DNA of 64,000 nt from Epiperipatus broadwayi (GCA_028023455.1 JAQFVV010000050.1:2916626-2980625), one strand, 5' to 3'; positions 1-10,945 are shown, counted from the stretch's first letter. The notes: a model not told the origin generated them from the letters alone. Numbers and translations are program-made.

Positions 1-319
1 TTATTGATATTTTAAAAGATCGGTAAAAAATTAAAAAAAAGAATTGATGATAAAGATATAAACCAAATATGTAATAAATAATTGGTCAAATGCAATAGTT
101 CTATATGAATATTTACCAATTTAATTATAATTCACCTTCAGAAACTTTGGATTCTAGCCAATAGAAAGATGCTAGATTTAAAAATGGTTTTAGTAAAATG
201 AATCATATCCATGTATTGAGAGATTTTATTAAAAGGGCCACTGAATGTGAGTTGTCATTTCACTTTGGATTTTTCGTCAATGAAAAAATAATTTGATTTT
301 TTAAACACTTCCATGTTGA

Positions 320-790
320 TTAAAGCTTTGGTAAGCTAGATAATGTTTAAGGCTAGAACGGGAACTTTAGCAACAAGCGAATATACATGTAAATGGAAAA
401 ATATGGGTGATTTAGTCTGTAAATTGTGTAACGAAGGCATAGAAAATATTAGGCATTTGTTAATTGAATGTAAATGCTTGAAAACAGAAAGGGTACAAAT
501 AATGAAGTTATGGAAGAATAAATATGAAAAAAGTGATTATACAAAAAGTAGATTATTAGTTTTTATGCTGGATTTGGGAAAAGATAAAGGGGATTTAAAT
601 ATAAAGGCCATATAGTTTACAAAGATTATGTTGTGGAAATGGGATGGAGCAGAATATGGGAAAACTTAGAATGGGGAATGGAAGATAAAGTGGCTAACAG
701 GTTTCTCTGGGCATAGTTGCTGAGAGATTCCTGACTCCATTTAAGGAGAAGTCACAGCGCATCACATCACATCACATACCATCCTATTTT
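320..790 (+). pseudogene. LINE reverse transcriptase 3' fragment (zinc-knuckle end)
   Basis: An open frame at 343-615 contains a C-x2-C-x8-H-x4-C cluster (LVCKLCNEG ... NIRHLLIEC), the pattern found at the C-terminus of many non-LTR reverse transcriptases. The frame stops at 613-615, but related-looking sequence continues for another ~150 bp and ends in a short (CATCA)n run at about 757-777, which resembles a LINE 3' tail. No catalytic RT domain is present, so this is a 5'-truncated dead copy. The LINE clade is not resolved. Zinc-cluster homology is read from the sequence; retrotransposon origin is inference from the family pattern. Confidence 0.6.
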
Positions 791-984
791 TAAAAAAAAA
801 AGCATTTTTGAAAATATAACAGTAATAATTAAGTTACAATCATATTTAAAAAATAAGTGCTGTTAAATGAATACCAGGGGTGATACCATTTTCCCCCAAA
901 AAATTGCAGCAGTTTTATATTAAGTATTTTGTGACTGAAAATAGGAAGTTGTGGGAATATCTCAATTGTCAAATTTAATAACAG

Positions 985-1180
985 TAATAATAATCATCAT
1001 CATTATAAGCCATTATCAATCCACTGCAGGATGAAGGTCTCTCCAAGTTCAATCTTCTGATTTCTAGCCCCTCTTCTCCACATTACTCCTGCATTTTTTA
1101 TTTTATCCATTCATCTCACATGTGGCCTTTTTCTGGATCTTTTACAATCTCTTAAAATTCAGTTAATATTTTAATCAGAT
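985..1180 (-). pseudogene. RTE/BovB-like LINE 3' end
   Basis: On the minus strand this stretch encodes, with stops, the same C-terminal tail seen more intact at 40265-40455 on the plus strand: Lys/Arg-rich stretch, then W-R-D-L-H-P near the end, followed by a short (ATG/ATT)-type tail. Such tails (K-x-R-x-R-P-x-x-R-W-D and E-x-F) are characteristic of RTE-type endonuclease-reverse transcriptases. Only the last ~60 codons survive. Confidence 0.6.
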
Positions 1181-2289
1181 GGGAATTATACCTATAATCA
1201 TACACTGTAATAATGTTTTCATACCTCTACAATATTTTGTTGAGTATGAAGTTGATATTCTCAAACCAAAGGACAAGAAAGAGACCTTTAAAACATAAAA
1301 GTGGCTAACTTATCTTTATACCTAAATTTACTTATATAGCCCAATGTAAAGCATCTGGGGATGAGAGCATGAAAGTCATCCATTAATCTCTTTAAATTCA
1401 TTAACTTTATTCCATCCATTAATAATCAAGAGATTTTTCAATCTACTGCCTGTTAATATTATGAAAAATATTAGAATGTACTTAACTCACTGTTTAATTT
1501 ACTAGCAACATAGTCAATATATTCCTTACTTTGCTTTTATTTAGATTGTAGATAATGATATTACTGATGGCATTTTGGACAACAATCATCATCAACATAA
1601 TTAGATCTATCATTTTCAGCTTAATATAGTTATAATTCTGTTCTTCCTTCATCAATAAATATCTCCAGTTACATGCAATAGTGCAACAAACTGTAAATTT
1701 ATATTTAATCAGCAATGGAATAATGATCTGTATGATTTTCTATCAATTCTCAAATGCCTATTGCATTACAATATATATACACACACACTCATATAGATTT
1801 TAATACGTATACACGAACACGAATACAAAATTTAACATTTATTTCCATCATTTTTTGTTGTTGTTTAAGCTTACTTTTAACTCAGGAAATATTTTTCAAT
1901 GCACGACTGAATACTGAGTCGAAATGGATAAAAAATTCAAGAAGATATAATAAGCTTCTAAAACTCTTCCTGATAAAATATTAACAAAAGAACTACTAAT
2001 ATATATATATATATATTATTGATATTTAACTTTATAACAATATTTTCTCAATATATATATATAAATATTTAAAAAAAAATTTGAATTTTTATCAGTGCAC
2101 TTCTGCTCTCAACTTTACCACATTAAAACCACCCATTGACATAGAAAGTCGAACCACCCCCCCCTCAGTATATACCCATTTTAGAACTACTTTATTTTTC
2201 GCGCAAGTTAAACAAGAACATGTGAAATAATATCACACATATACTTTAAATATATCTAAAATCTCTACTTCTCCACACCCTTTCAAAAC

Positions 2290-2461
2290 ATATGAATGAA
2301 AACATCTGACATATATCTATATACACAGTTAAAGGCTTTGAGTGTCCCATCGTCAGTTTTTCAACGAAATGGACAGTTGAATAGTTGGAAAAGTGAAAAG
2401 GTTAAAGCCTGTCCATTAAATTTTAGGCATTTTTATTTTAATATAAACCGATCACTGATTT

Positions 2462-2504
<43 letters not shown>

Positions 2505-2640
2505 AGGAGAGTATGTTCTGGCCCAGCTGATGAGTACTGGTTCTGGACAAAGTACATATATTGGGAATCATCTATCTTTTTTGAATGTATGTTATCATTT
2601 ATATTGGTTGCTTGAGATGGAGTGAAAGGTGAATATAAAC
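2290..2640 (+). repeat. HHR-bearing dispersed repeat, family B, copy 1
   Basis: This block matches the reverse complement of 36120-36440 along its length: a leader with GTCCATTAAA and AATATAAAC, then a (TA)n(TG)n run at 2462-2504, then a hammerhead-like module. The microsatellite lies at the same place in both copies, so it is part of the element and not a chance neighbour. No ORF is supported. The open frames across the TA/TG run are spurious. Confidence 0.65.
2505..2580 (+). ncRNA. Hammerhead ribozyme-like motif, family B1
   Basis: The core CUGAUGA is intact at 2527-2533. Stem I next to the core pairs CCCAG (2522-2526) with UUGGG (2561-2565). The short stem III segment UACAUAUA is at 2553-2560, ending in an NUH triplet AUA. 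Stem II (2534-2548) is decayed and the GAAA strand is disturbed (ACAAAG), so this copy is probably inactive. The CCCAG/UUGGG pair replaces ACCAA/UUGGU of sister copies, a compensatory change that supports the structure. Confidence 0.65.
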
Positions 2641-3069
2641 TGAAAAATCCTAAGATCAAATTGCTCTACTTACACATATAAGAAACTTTCAGTATAAGAA
2701 AATTGCATATTGCCTTGGAAATAGATTATATCATAGTATAAGTTCAGCCCATTCTCTTCCTAGTAATATATATGGATATGTAATGGTCTGATAAAATGAG
2801 CAGTTAGATTGATATAATGTTGACATGGGTATGATCACAATATCAAATCTAATAAGGACTTTGTGCATTCCATCATCAGTTTATCAATGAAAGTGACATT
2901 TGAATAGTTGGAAGAGTGAGAAGATTGAAGACTGTCAGTGTAATTAAAAGAAAAGTCTTTAATAGATGTGTTTTACTGTTTCTTACTTATTTAAGATTCA
3001 GATACTTAACAAAACACCAATTCACAGACTTCAGACAAACCAATGATCATTAAAAGAATTCAGAGGTTG

Positions 3070-3310
3070 AAATGAATCTGAGTTAGATATATTGCTAAAA
3101 AAATTATAATAAATGGGCAGTTGATGTCTGAAACTGGATTCCAAGAGAGTGCAAAAGACTTTAAAAAGGGCCATATATGAGATGGATAAATAAACTAAAA
3201 AAGTTTGTTGGTGTAATTTGGAGAAAGGAAATCAATGATCACCAAAAACTGGATTAAAATTGGAGAGACCTTTCTACAGTGTGATGATAATGGTTGAAAA
3301 AAATTATGAT
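3070..3310 (+). pseudogene. RTE/BovB-like LINE 3' end
   Basis: Read in the plus strand with several stops, this region gives NWIPRECKRL, MRWINKLKK and GVIWRKE, parallel to NWISRDCKRP, VRWMDEIRK and GVMWRRE at 40265-40455. It ends in a TGATGATAATGG tail. It is a severely decayed 3' end of the same LINE family. Confidence 0.65.
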
Positions 3311-4940
3311 GGTCTTCATTTACATATATATGGTCTATTTATTTAAATATTCAACTTTCTTCACTCAAACATTAGATCATATGTATTTTTTAAACCCCAG
3401 GTATTTCTTTTTTATTTCAAACATATTAAAAATATAAAAATAACCTCTTATACAAATTTTGACTAAAATGTTTCTTTAATAAATGAAAATCATTTACATA
3501 ACTCTCAAAATGCCAAATATCATTGCTCCTGCATTTATTTAATGAATAAAATGCAAATAATCTTTACATATTCTTTATAACCTTTAATGTAGTGCAATTA
3601 TTGTTTTTTTTAAAACTATAATATTTTGAGTAGAGGCTCAATAATGATATTAAAATAGAGTGAATCATATAAAAGAATTTGGTTTTTAAATCCTTTCTTA
3701 GTTCAAGATTGTTATTGGCTTATTGAATCAATTTTCCACACTTTTGATTGGTTAATTAATATATTATCTTTTAAAAGTAAATATGTTTTTGTTTAGTTTC
3801 TAAAATGCAATTAACAATTCCTTAGATTATTAACATAAATAAAAATTTAAAAATAAATAAATTTATATGTATAATTGTTGAAAATATTCTATAGTGGTAA
3901 ACATAAAATGTATGTTTGTTATCCAATTATAAATTGCAGCCATACATTATTGACCGTTTTTTATTAAATTGCCTTTATGTAAAAGTAAATATTTTGTACT
4001 AAAATCTAAATTCTTCTAAAATAATTATTTCACACATATTTTGTGAACAAATAAAGAGTATATACAAAAATTCTAAAACTTGTTTCACTTTGAAAATCAA
4101 AAGAAAAAAAAGAACTTTGAAATTTATTGATAGGTGCTCTCTTGTGAAGAGCACAAGAAACAATAAATTCTCACTTTGAAAGGTAGTGCTTACATATTGC
4201 TATAAGGTTAACTTAAACATTATTGGTTTATTAGTTGTAAAAAATTTCTAAAGTTGACAGCATTATTCAGTACAGTTTTCTCAATAAAATAGGATAAAAT
4301 TGGCAAAATAATGCTAAAATAGCAGTTTAAGAGGAAAAGCTGCATACAAATATCACCAGTCCATGCTGTTATATGTAAATAAGGTCTAGAATTAAAATTG
4401 AAAAAAATATGATGTTTATAATTTAATAATATGGGATTAATAATCATTTATAAATTTATTAAAACATTGCTGTAACCAAATAATGAATTGTTGAAATATG
4501 GTGTTTATAAAGAGAATTTCTATAATTCTATCTCAGGAAAATGAAATAATAAAAATCCATTTTCAGATAGATGCATAAAAATTGAATATATGAAATGCCT
4601 GACTGTTCTGTTTTCCTATTGTTCTTAGTGAGTCTGATAGAAACTTTACAATTTATGTCCTTGCTGGGAATCAAATAAAATAGTTTTATAGATAGAAAAA
4701 TACATAAAAAAGACATCTAATATTTTAACACTATATGAAATTATTTATAGTTTTAAATTTATGTATGAGATAGTCTGTTGAAAAATTTACAACTGTCAGC
4801 TAATTTTGGATTTTCTGATGTAATAAATTATTATACTTGCTTTGCACAAAGCACATAACAGAATATGTTAGCATTATTTATCTATATTAGTGAGATATAA
4901 AAATTTAATAGAAAAATGTGTCTTTAAAGCATTAGAAATA
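3311..4940. other. AT-rich DNA, nothing recognised
   Basis: Two short minus-strand frames (4220-4447, 4528-4716) look like chance frames in AT-rich sequence. I see no repeat shared with the rest of the window, no RNA gene and no coding signal. Confidence 0.4.
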
Positions 4941-5424
4941 TTAAAACAGGCAAAACTCTCCATACAGTAGTGCCACTCAGTGCAAGTCAGAGTAGTCAAT
5001 GGAAGCTGGAAGGCTTGTGCACAAAATCCCTATCTCGTGCCTACTCATTCAATATTCCCAGACTAGTTTCTTGTTTGTGGCCTTTGTCAGTAAGGAGCCT
5101 TGGATCTGAGATCACTGCCCAGGATCTTAGGATCTAATGCAACCCTCCAGTAGCCATCTTTTATCTGTACTTAACGACAAAACTATGAGAATAAAATTGA
5201 AAACAATAATATTTTCAATCTAAGTTCATTAGCCAGAAACTAGTCTGGGGATATTGGATGAATATGCACTAGGTAGGGATTTTATGCACAAGCCATCTAG
5301 CATCCATTGATTATTCTGGATTGCTCTGAGTGGCACTACTGTATGGAGAATTTTGCCTGTTTTAATAACAGTTATGAGCAAGCATAAGAAATGGTGATCA
5401 TGCGATGTTTAGTGACTTAATACC
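4941..5424. mobile_element. Long-inverted-repeat MITE, copy 1
   Basis: The left arm (4941-5080) and right arm (about 5228-5362) are inverted copies sharing AACAGGCAAAA, CCATACAGTAGTGCCACTC and ATCCCTA. The right side continues through ATGAGCAAGCATAAG to about 5424, and this outer part matches, inverted, the left tip of the copy at 56111-56375. It has no coding capacity and is a non-autonomous DNA element. Other copies lie at 5430-5825, 38365-38815 and 56111-56375. I could not assign the superfamily or a target-site duplication. Confidence 0.7.
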
Positions 5425-5429
5425 ATTGA

Positions 5430-5825
5430 TGTCTAATATGATAGTTGTGGCTTTGGTTATTAAAAAAACCAAAGACACCAAAATATATGAGTACTGAACT
5501 GAGTTCAGACATATATGACTATATAAACTAATGAGCTTACATTAAAAATATTATTGTTTTCAATTTTATTCTTATAGGATCCTAAGATCTCACTGATAAA
5601 GGCCACAAGCCAGAAACTAGTCTAGGGATATTGGATGACTAGGCACTAGATAAGGATTTTATACACAAGCCTTCTGGCATCCATTGATTACTCTAGCTTG
5701 CACTGAATGCCACTACTGTATGGAGAATTTTGCCTGTTTTAATAACAATTATGAGCAAGCATAAGAAATGGTGAACAATTATGAGCAAGCATAAGAAATG
5801 GTGATCATGTGATGTTTAGTGGTTT
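5430..5825. mobile_element. Long-inverted-repeat MITE, copy 2 (partial)
   Basis: It contains the inner part and right arm of the same element as 4941-5424 (CCAGAAACTAGTCTAGGG ... CACTACTGTATGGAG ... CCTGTTTTAATAAC). The right tip carries an exact 30 bp tandem duplication (5744-5773 and 5774-5803). Confidence 0.65.
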
Positions 5826-6220
5826 AACATTAGAAGTTTATAAAGTTAATTTTGATCATGTGATATGAATTACCTAGGTTAGTCAGGATGAATTACAGAA
5901 GTAAGAGATGGAAAATATAAAAAAAAAATAAAAAAAAATAGTCTCCTTATTTTTTTATAAAATAAATATAATATGTTGTGTTATTATTGTATTTTGTTAG
6001 TGGAAAAATATATTAAAAATTAAACATTAGAAGTTTATAAAGTTAATTTTGATCATGTGATATGAATTACCTAGGTTAGTCAGGATGAATTACAGAAGTA
6101 AGAGATGGAAAATATAATAAGACAATAAAGATAAATAGGCTCATATACTTATTTTATAAAAATAATATCATAGGGTCACTTGTAAATGTAATGTGTTAGT
6201 GGTAAAATATATTAATAATT
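5826..6220. repeat. Tandem duplication, ~197 bp unit
   Basis: The segment starting AACATTAGAAG at 5826 recurs at 6023, with the first ~95 bp nearly identical and the AT-rich second half more diverged. The two units share TTTTGATCATGTGATATG and CCTAGGTTAGTCAGG. There is no coding potential. Confidence 0.75.
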
Positions 6221-7770
6221 ATAAAAAAATAAAGTTTTGAAATATTAATAAATGTGTCAATATGAGTAAAAAGTTTATAGAGGGGAAATGGTCATCAGTA
6301 AAGAAGATTTAAAAATGTGTTTTAAAAATATTATATTAAATTAGATATGTACAGTATAAAATAGAAATAAGAGTGGCTATAGAATAATTAATGCAAACTT
6401 TTAATATGAAAAAATTCTTATAAGGAAAGAAAACTAGTTTGACGATATAAACAAATTCTACTTAAAATTAAGTTGTCTAGTGTTAATTATATTTACATTT
6501 CATATATGTTATTCATATATATTATTATCTAGAAGAGGCTTCAGCTTCACATTTCCTTCTTAGACACCTTACTGCAGTCATTGAAAAAAATATGTTGATG
6601 TAATGAAAGTTGCATTTCAAAAAAGTAAATTTCTTCAGTTAATTCAAGCTCATATAACTCACATAATTCGATGTCTGATTAATGACAATTAAATAATTTT
6701 TTTAATAATAGTATATTTGAGTACATTTTGTGTGTTATATAGTCCTAGTCAGTTTGCGTAGCTATGGCATAATGCTTAAACAGGTTTCTATTGTTTATTG
6801 TCAACCAGTTTTTTTATTTCAGCTTATGATTTGATCAGTCATTGATTTTTTTTCTTATAAATATCCATTCCACAAGTTCAATTTTTGCTTCAGTATTACG
6901 CAGATAACTGCATTTATAACTACTGGAGCAATCTTCTTACAACTGTGACTCATTGTTCAACCTTGTTTGTTTTTGATAATATATGAGTTATGGTTGCATA
7001 CAGATGCAATTCAAGTACCATAGTGCATATTGTATAAAGGTGGAAGTTGTTATGTTGGAAAAGTTTCTAGTGAAGCTTGTGAAAATAATATCTCTGTTTC
7101 TATATATTGTTAACAATGTTTTTTACAGAACTTGGGCCTAATGTGTTCAAAGAAAAAACTGAATTGGATTTTTTTTGTTGTCTGACATAACAGATATGTA
7201 TTTTTTATTATTATAACTTCTTTTCTATAATTATAAAATATGTTAGCATAACTGCATTTATGAAGATTTTGATCAAAAAGTCAAAAAAAAGGTTGGATTT
7301 GGAGACAGTGTTAGGATTTCTTAATCATGCATTATTAGTTATTTTAAATGTGAATGTTTCGGGATGGCATTCATACCTCCAAAAAGAAATCTTTTGATTA
7401 TATTGGGAAAAAATCATGTTCTCAATATGCTAATTGCTTTAATAGAGTATCTCATTATTTCTTTACAGAAGAGAATCTATCAGTTAGACAACAAAGTAAT
7501 TAACAAATTAATCATACTGCAATTTAATACACCCATTGCTCTTCCACCATGCTATATATGTAAAGAATGTAACAAGTGGAAAGGAAGATATAAAATAAAG
7601 TCTGTAAAACCCAATTATAGTATTTACTATTTGTTATACATTAAAACATATGAACAAAAGGCTATATCTGTTTTTAGGTAACTCTGATTAATGGTTTATA
7701 GAATTTAGGTGATGAAGGTTGTTTTAGTATTTTCACGATGGTTCATCTATTTGTCATGATTTATAATTTA
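6221..7770. other. AT-rich DNA without recognised features
   Basis: The one frame of note is 7364-7681 (+, 105 codons). It has one Cys pair (C-Y-I-C-K-E-C) but no family resemblance I recognise, and it is most likely chance. No shared repeat or RNA structure was seen. Confidence 0.35.
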
Positions 7771-7882
7771 GAAAGCAGCAATAGCATTAATATACATATA
7801 TATATTCTATCCTGATTTTATTGAGAGAAAGCAGCAATAGCATTAATATACATATATATATTCTATCCTGATTTTATTGAGA
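7771..7882. repeat. Exact 56 bp tandem duplication
   Basis: Two adjacent, apparently identical 56 bp copies begin with GAAAGCAGCAATAGC and contain a (TA)n core. Identity implies a recent duplication or an assembly duplication. Confidence 0.85.
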
Positions 7883-8405
7883 GCTGAGTCATATAATAAG
7901 TGTCAGCTTCTTATTACAATAACGGTCATGGATTTTGCATTCAATGTTCAGAGAATTAGACTCTGAAGCTCATGATTTTTAAATTGCAGTCCAGGTCAAT
8001 CAGTTCCTGTGATCAAACTTTCTATGAACTCATTCAAGTTAATCTATATATTGTTTTGGCAGTCATACAGTATCAGATCCCCATGTTCGAAGTCAGTGTA
8101 TTTCAACTCAATTCTTTCCTCAATGATTGAACTTTATATAAAAATTTCATGAGAATTCCTATGCAAGAAATTATTTATGTATTTATTTAATATAATAATT
8201 TGATATTAATTATGTTATATAATATATTTTATATACACATGGATTTTTTAAACCTGTATATAATGGCATAATGACATGTGCTTTGACATCAATTTTACAT
8301 CTGGTATATATGACAATAGATGGTGTTCTACCAAAAACACCATCAAGCGTAAGTTTGTTTACATAAACATCAGAGCAAGCATTCACTATCTCTAACTTTA
8401 GTTCC

Positions 8406-8451
8406 TCCATCAGATAATGACTTCAAGCTATTTGCTATCATCAGTGAAGGA
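8406..8451 (-). ncRNA. Hammerhead ribozyme, family A unit 1
   Basis: On the minus strand: stem I 5' UCCUUCA (8445-8451), core CUGAUGA (8438-8444), stem II AGC/GCU with AAAUA loop, then GAAG in place of GAAA (8421-8424), a damaged stem III and AUC. The stem I return strand has one mismatch. Lesions in the GAAA strand suggest this unit is inactive. Confidence 0.7.
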
Positions 8452-8817
8452 CAGGAATAAGAAAATAGATATAAACACAAACTCTGAGCATTTATGAAAC
8501 AGTTTCTATTCAGCTTGCAAGCGTGAATCTTTTAGACATGTAATGTCTTCAAACTCAGCATAGCAAGCCAGATAGCTACATAGGTCTGATATCATTTCAG
8601 CATCACCACATAGTTGAAGCCTCTGCAATATATATCATTGCAAGAAAAACCTCAAAAGACCTCAAAGGTACATTTATGAAAAACAAAAAACACAAGTTAA
8701 AACTTGCTAATGCTTGTATTTATGACAATAGATGGTGTTCTACCAAAAACACCGTCAAGCGTAAGTTTGTTTACATAAACATCAGAGCAAGCATTCACTA
8801 TCTTTAACTTTAGTTCC

Positions 8818-8857
8818 TCCTTCAGATCATGATTTCAAGTCTATCATCAGTGAAAGA
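8818..8857 (-). ncRNA. Hammerhead ribozyme, family A unit 2
   Basis: Core strands are intact: CUGAUGA (8844-8850) and GAAA (8833-8836). Stem III is the minimal palindromic UCAUGA, closing A-U, U-A and C-G, followed by U-C so that the cleavage triplet is AUC. Stem I pairs UCUUUCA (8851-8857) with UGAAGGA (8818-8824) over seven pairs with one wobble. Stem II is shortened to UAGACUU. This is the unit with the best catalytic core. Confidence 0.75.
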
Positions 8858-9213
8858 CAGGAATAAGAAAATAGATCTAAACACAAACTCTGAGCATTTA
8901 TGAAACAGTTTCTATTCAGCTTGCAAGCGTGAATCTTTTAGACACATAATGTCTTCAAACTCAGCATAGCAAGCCAAATAGCTACATGGGTCTGATATCA
9001 GTTCATCATCACCATATAGTAGAAGCCTCTGCAATGTATATCATTGCAAGAAAGACCTCAAAGGTACATTTATGAAAAACAAAAAACACAAGTTAAAACT
9101 TGCTAATGCTTGTATTTATGACAATAGATGGCATTCTGCCAAAAACATCGTTAAGTGTAAGTTTGTTTACATAAACATCAGAGCAAGCATTCACTATCTC
9201 TAACTTTAGTTCC

Positions 9214-9259
9214 ACCTTCAGATCATGATTTCAAGGTATTTGCTATTGTCAGTGAAGGA
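9214..9259 (-). ncRNA. Hammerhead ribozyme, family A unit 3
   Basis: Stem I pairs UCCUUCA (9253-9259) with UGAAGG; GAAA is at 9229-9232; stem III is UCAUGA with AUC. The core reads CUGACAA (9246-9252), so G8 is replaced by A, as expected from CpG decay of CUGACGA. Stem II is AGC/CCU and mispaired. Probably inactive. Confidence 0.7.
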
Positions 9260-9856
9260 CAGGAATAAGAAAATAGATCTAAACACAAACTCTGAGTGTT
9301 TATGAAACAGTTTCTATTCAGCTTGAAAGTGTGAATCATTTAGACACCTAATGTCTTCAAACTCGGCATAGCAAGCCAGATAGCTGCATGGGTCTGATAT
9401 CAGTTCAGCATCACCACATAGTAGAAGCCTCTGCAATATATATCATTGCAAGAAAGACCTCAAAGGTACATTTATCAAAAACAAAAAACACAAGTTAAAA
9501 CTTGCTAACACTTGTATTTATGACAATAGATGGCATTCTACCAAAAACAATATAAAGCGTAAGTTTGTTTACATAAACGCTTGAGCAAGCATATATTTTA
9601 TGGATTTTTAGTTTGATAAAAAATGGAAATTAAGAGATTATATTCATGTAAACAAAGATAACTTTAGCTTTTGATTTTGCTATTAAACTTTCAAGGACTA
9701 CTAATTGACAATCCTCCAGAGGCTAAACCAGTTTTCTACTTTAACATGGCAGTAAAAGGGGACTTTTTCATTTCAAAAGCATTATCTTGTAAGGAATTAA
9801 ACCCAGATGGCTATGCCTGTATTTTAAAGCAATATATATAATTATATAACTGTATA

Positions 9857-9983
9857 TTTATAAATACAATAACTAAATAATTAATTTTTTTTATCCACTT
9901 AGGAGTGCTTTCACTACTGGGATAATCGAAAGCATTCTTTAGTGGATAAAAAAATTTAATTATTTAGTTACTGTATTTACAAA
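9857..9983. repeat. Near-perfect ~120 bp palindrome
   Basis: The arm ACAATAACTAAATAATTAA ... TTTATCCACTTAG (from about 9866) is mirrored by CTTTAGTGGATAAA ... TTAATTATTTAGTTACTGT (to about 9976), and an inner GCTTTC/GAAAGC pair closes the centre. The tip TTAGTGGATAAAA resembles the repeat arms around 10370, so this may be an end-to-end fusion of the same element's termini. Confidence 0.7.
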
Positions 9984-10005
9984 ATTTTCAGTCAGTTATA
10001 GTCAA

Positions 10006-10084
10006 GCATTGGTGGTTGAGAGGTCAGCACAGCTGCCTCACAAGCAGTTGTCCCAGGTTAGTGGGTTCACTTCCCAGCCGATGC
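10006..10084 (+). pseudogene. tRNA-like sequence (tRNA pseudogene or SINE head)
   Basis: It folds as a tRNA: acceptor GCATTGG/CCGATGC (7 bp, one wobble), D stem GTTG/CAGC, anticodon stem GCTGC/GCAGT around loop CTCACAA (anticodon position reads CAC), and T stem TGGG/CCCA around TTCACTT. The A box (TGGTTGAGAGG) fits; the B box GGTTCACTTCC has one mismatch. Three bases join D and anticodon stems, and the variable region is 14 nt. The acceptor and D-arm resemble tRNA-Gly, while the anticodon arm resembles tRNA-Val. It is followed by a short A-run. A functional tRNA is unlikely. Confidence 0.55.
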
Positions 10085-10177
10085 TATGACACATGGAAAA
10101 AAAATTCAGTTATATAATTACATATATATATATATATATATATTCATAATATTATTCCAATATCGTCCATATAATAA

Positions 10178-10872
10178 AATATAATAGCTAAATAGCTAAT
10201 GTTTCATTACAATAACAAGTACTTTTCTCAGAGCGTCTTCTATCTCAAATCATATGTGTGTGGTGAGATTTAAAATCCTTATTTTTTCTTTTATCATTTT
10301 CTTCTTATTTTCAAATTCTATTGGTTGAGAAGTTTTTTAAAAAAATATTTTATCCACTAATAGCTTTTGTCAAAATTGTTAATTTTCTTTCATTCACACT
10401 TTTCATTTATTCTCATATACCTTTCTATATATGAAATTCCAAATAGGGTTTGTTTACATTTGGCAGACCAATGGTAGAATAAGCATAAGAAAAAAAGAAC
10501 ACATTTTGGCAGTTAGAGAAAAATCTGATTCAGCAGCCATTTATTTGCACATTGGATTAGCAAACCAGACGTCAAATTTAATAAAACACATATTCTGGCA
10601 AAAGGTGAACAATATGACCAAAAAGTCCCAGAGCCATTAAGAAAAAGTGTGAATTAAAGAAAATTAGCAATATTTGAACAAAGCTATTGGGAAAAATATT
10701 TTTTAAAACTTCTCAATTAACAGAATTTAAAAATGAGGTGAAAATAACAAAAGGAAAAAAAAATAATTATTTTAAATCTCACCACACACACTCTTATGAT
10801 TTGAGAAAGAAGAAGCTCTGAGAAAAGTATTTGTTATTGTACTGAAATCTCAGCTATCTAGTTATTGTATTA
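10178..10872. mobile_element. ~240 bp inverted repeats enclosing a GIY-YIG fragment
   Basis: The left arm (10178-10410) and right arm (10627-10872) are inverted copies sharing CATTACAATAACAA, CTTTTCTCAGAGC, GTGGTGAGATTTAAAAT and TTTTCTTTCATTCACACTTTT, with scattered differences. The enclosed ~215 bp holds a PLE endonuclease fragment. This looks like a PLE remnant whose terminal repeat has been duplicated in inverted orientation. Confidence 0.7.
10431..10640 (+). pseudogene. PLE GIY-YIG endonuclease fragment
   Basis: The frame shows a GIY-YIG-type start FVYIWQTN (YIG altered to YIW), then ISIRKKEHILAVREKSDSA, the conserved R-x-x-E-H segment, and an AIYLHIGLANQ segment in the position of the usual A-x-H-x-x-x-x-x-H. 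The domain ends within about 60 residues without the C-terminal K-R-K-x-x-E-S part. It is a fragment of a Penelope-like element, altered at a key motif, so it is presumably non-functional. Confidence 0.65.
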
Positions 10873-10945
10873 CACTGAAGCTCGCAAAAATAATACTATG
10901 AATTCATTTATCCATGAGAATATTTGAATTAACATATATATATAT

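Larger units (their letters stand above)
8305..9600 (-). repeat. Retrozyme-like ~400 bp tandem array with hammerheads (family A)
   Basis: Unit starts (TGACAATAGATGG) fall at 8311, 8723, 9119 and 9531, giving periods of 412, 396 and 412 bp and about 3.2 copies; the fourth breaks off near 9590. Each full unit carries a type I hammerhead on the minus strand. No protein frame is conserved among the units; the 66-codon minus frame at 8210-8410 is not shared. Tandem ~170-400 bp units with type I hammerheads are the known layout of animal retrozymes; assignment to that class is inference. Confidence 0.8.

Noticed and set aside
2335-2360. CUGACGA/CUGAUGA-like heptamers in the flanking module (near 2355, 2873, 36397, 42973) as further hammerheads
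   Set aside because: They are followed by UGG(R)A..CACUCAAAG(C)CC with no stem II plus GAAA and no return stem I strand.
8210-8410. 66-codon minus frame in the tandem array as a conserved small protein
   Set aside because: The other units do not keep the frame, and the shared signal is the ribozyme structure.
8305-9600. CRISPR-like array
   Set aside because: Units are ~400 bp direct repeats without unique spacers, in an animal genome.
10006-10084. Functional tRNA-Val (CAC)
   Set aside because: Spacing between D and anticodon stems, the variable region and the B box are aberrant, so pseudogene or SINE head is more likely.
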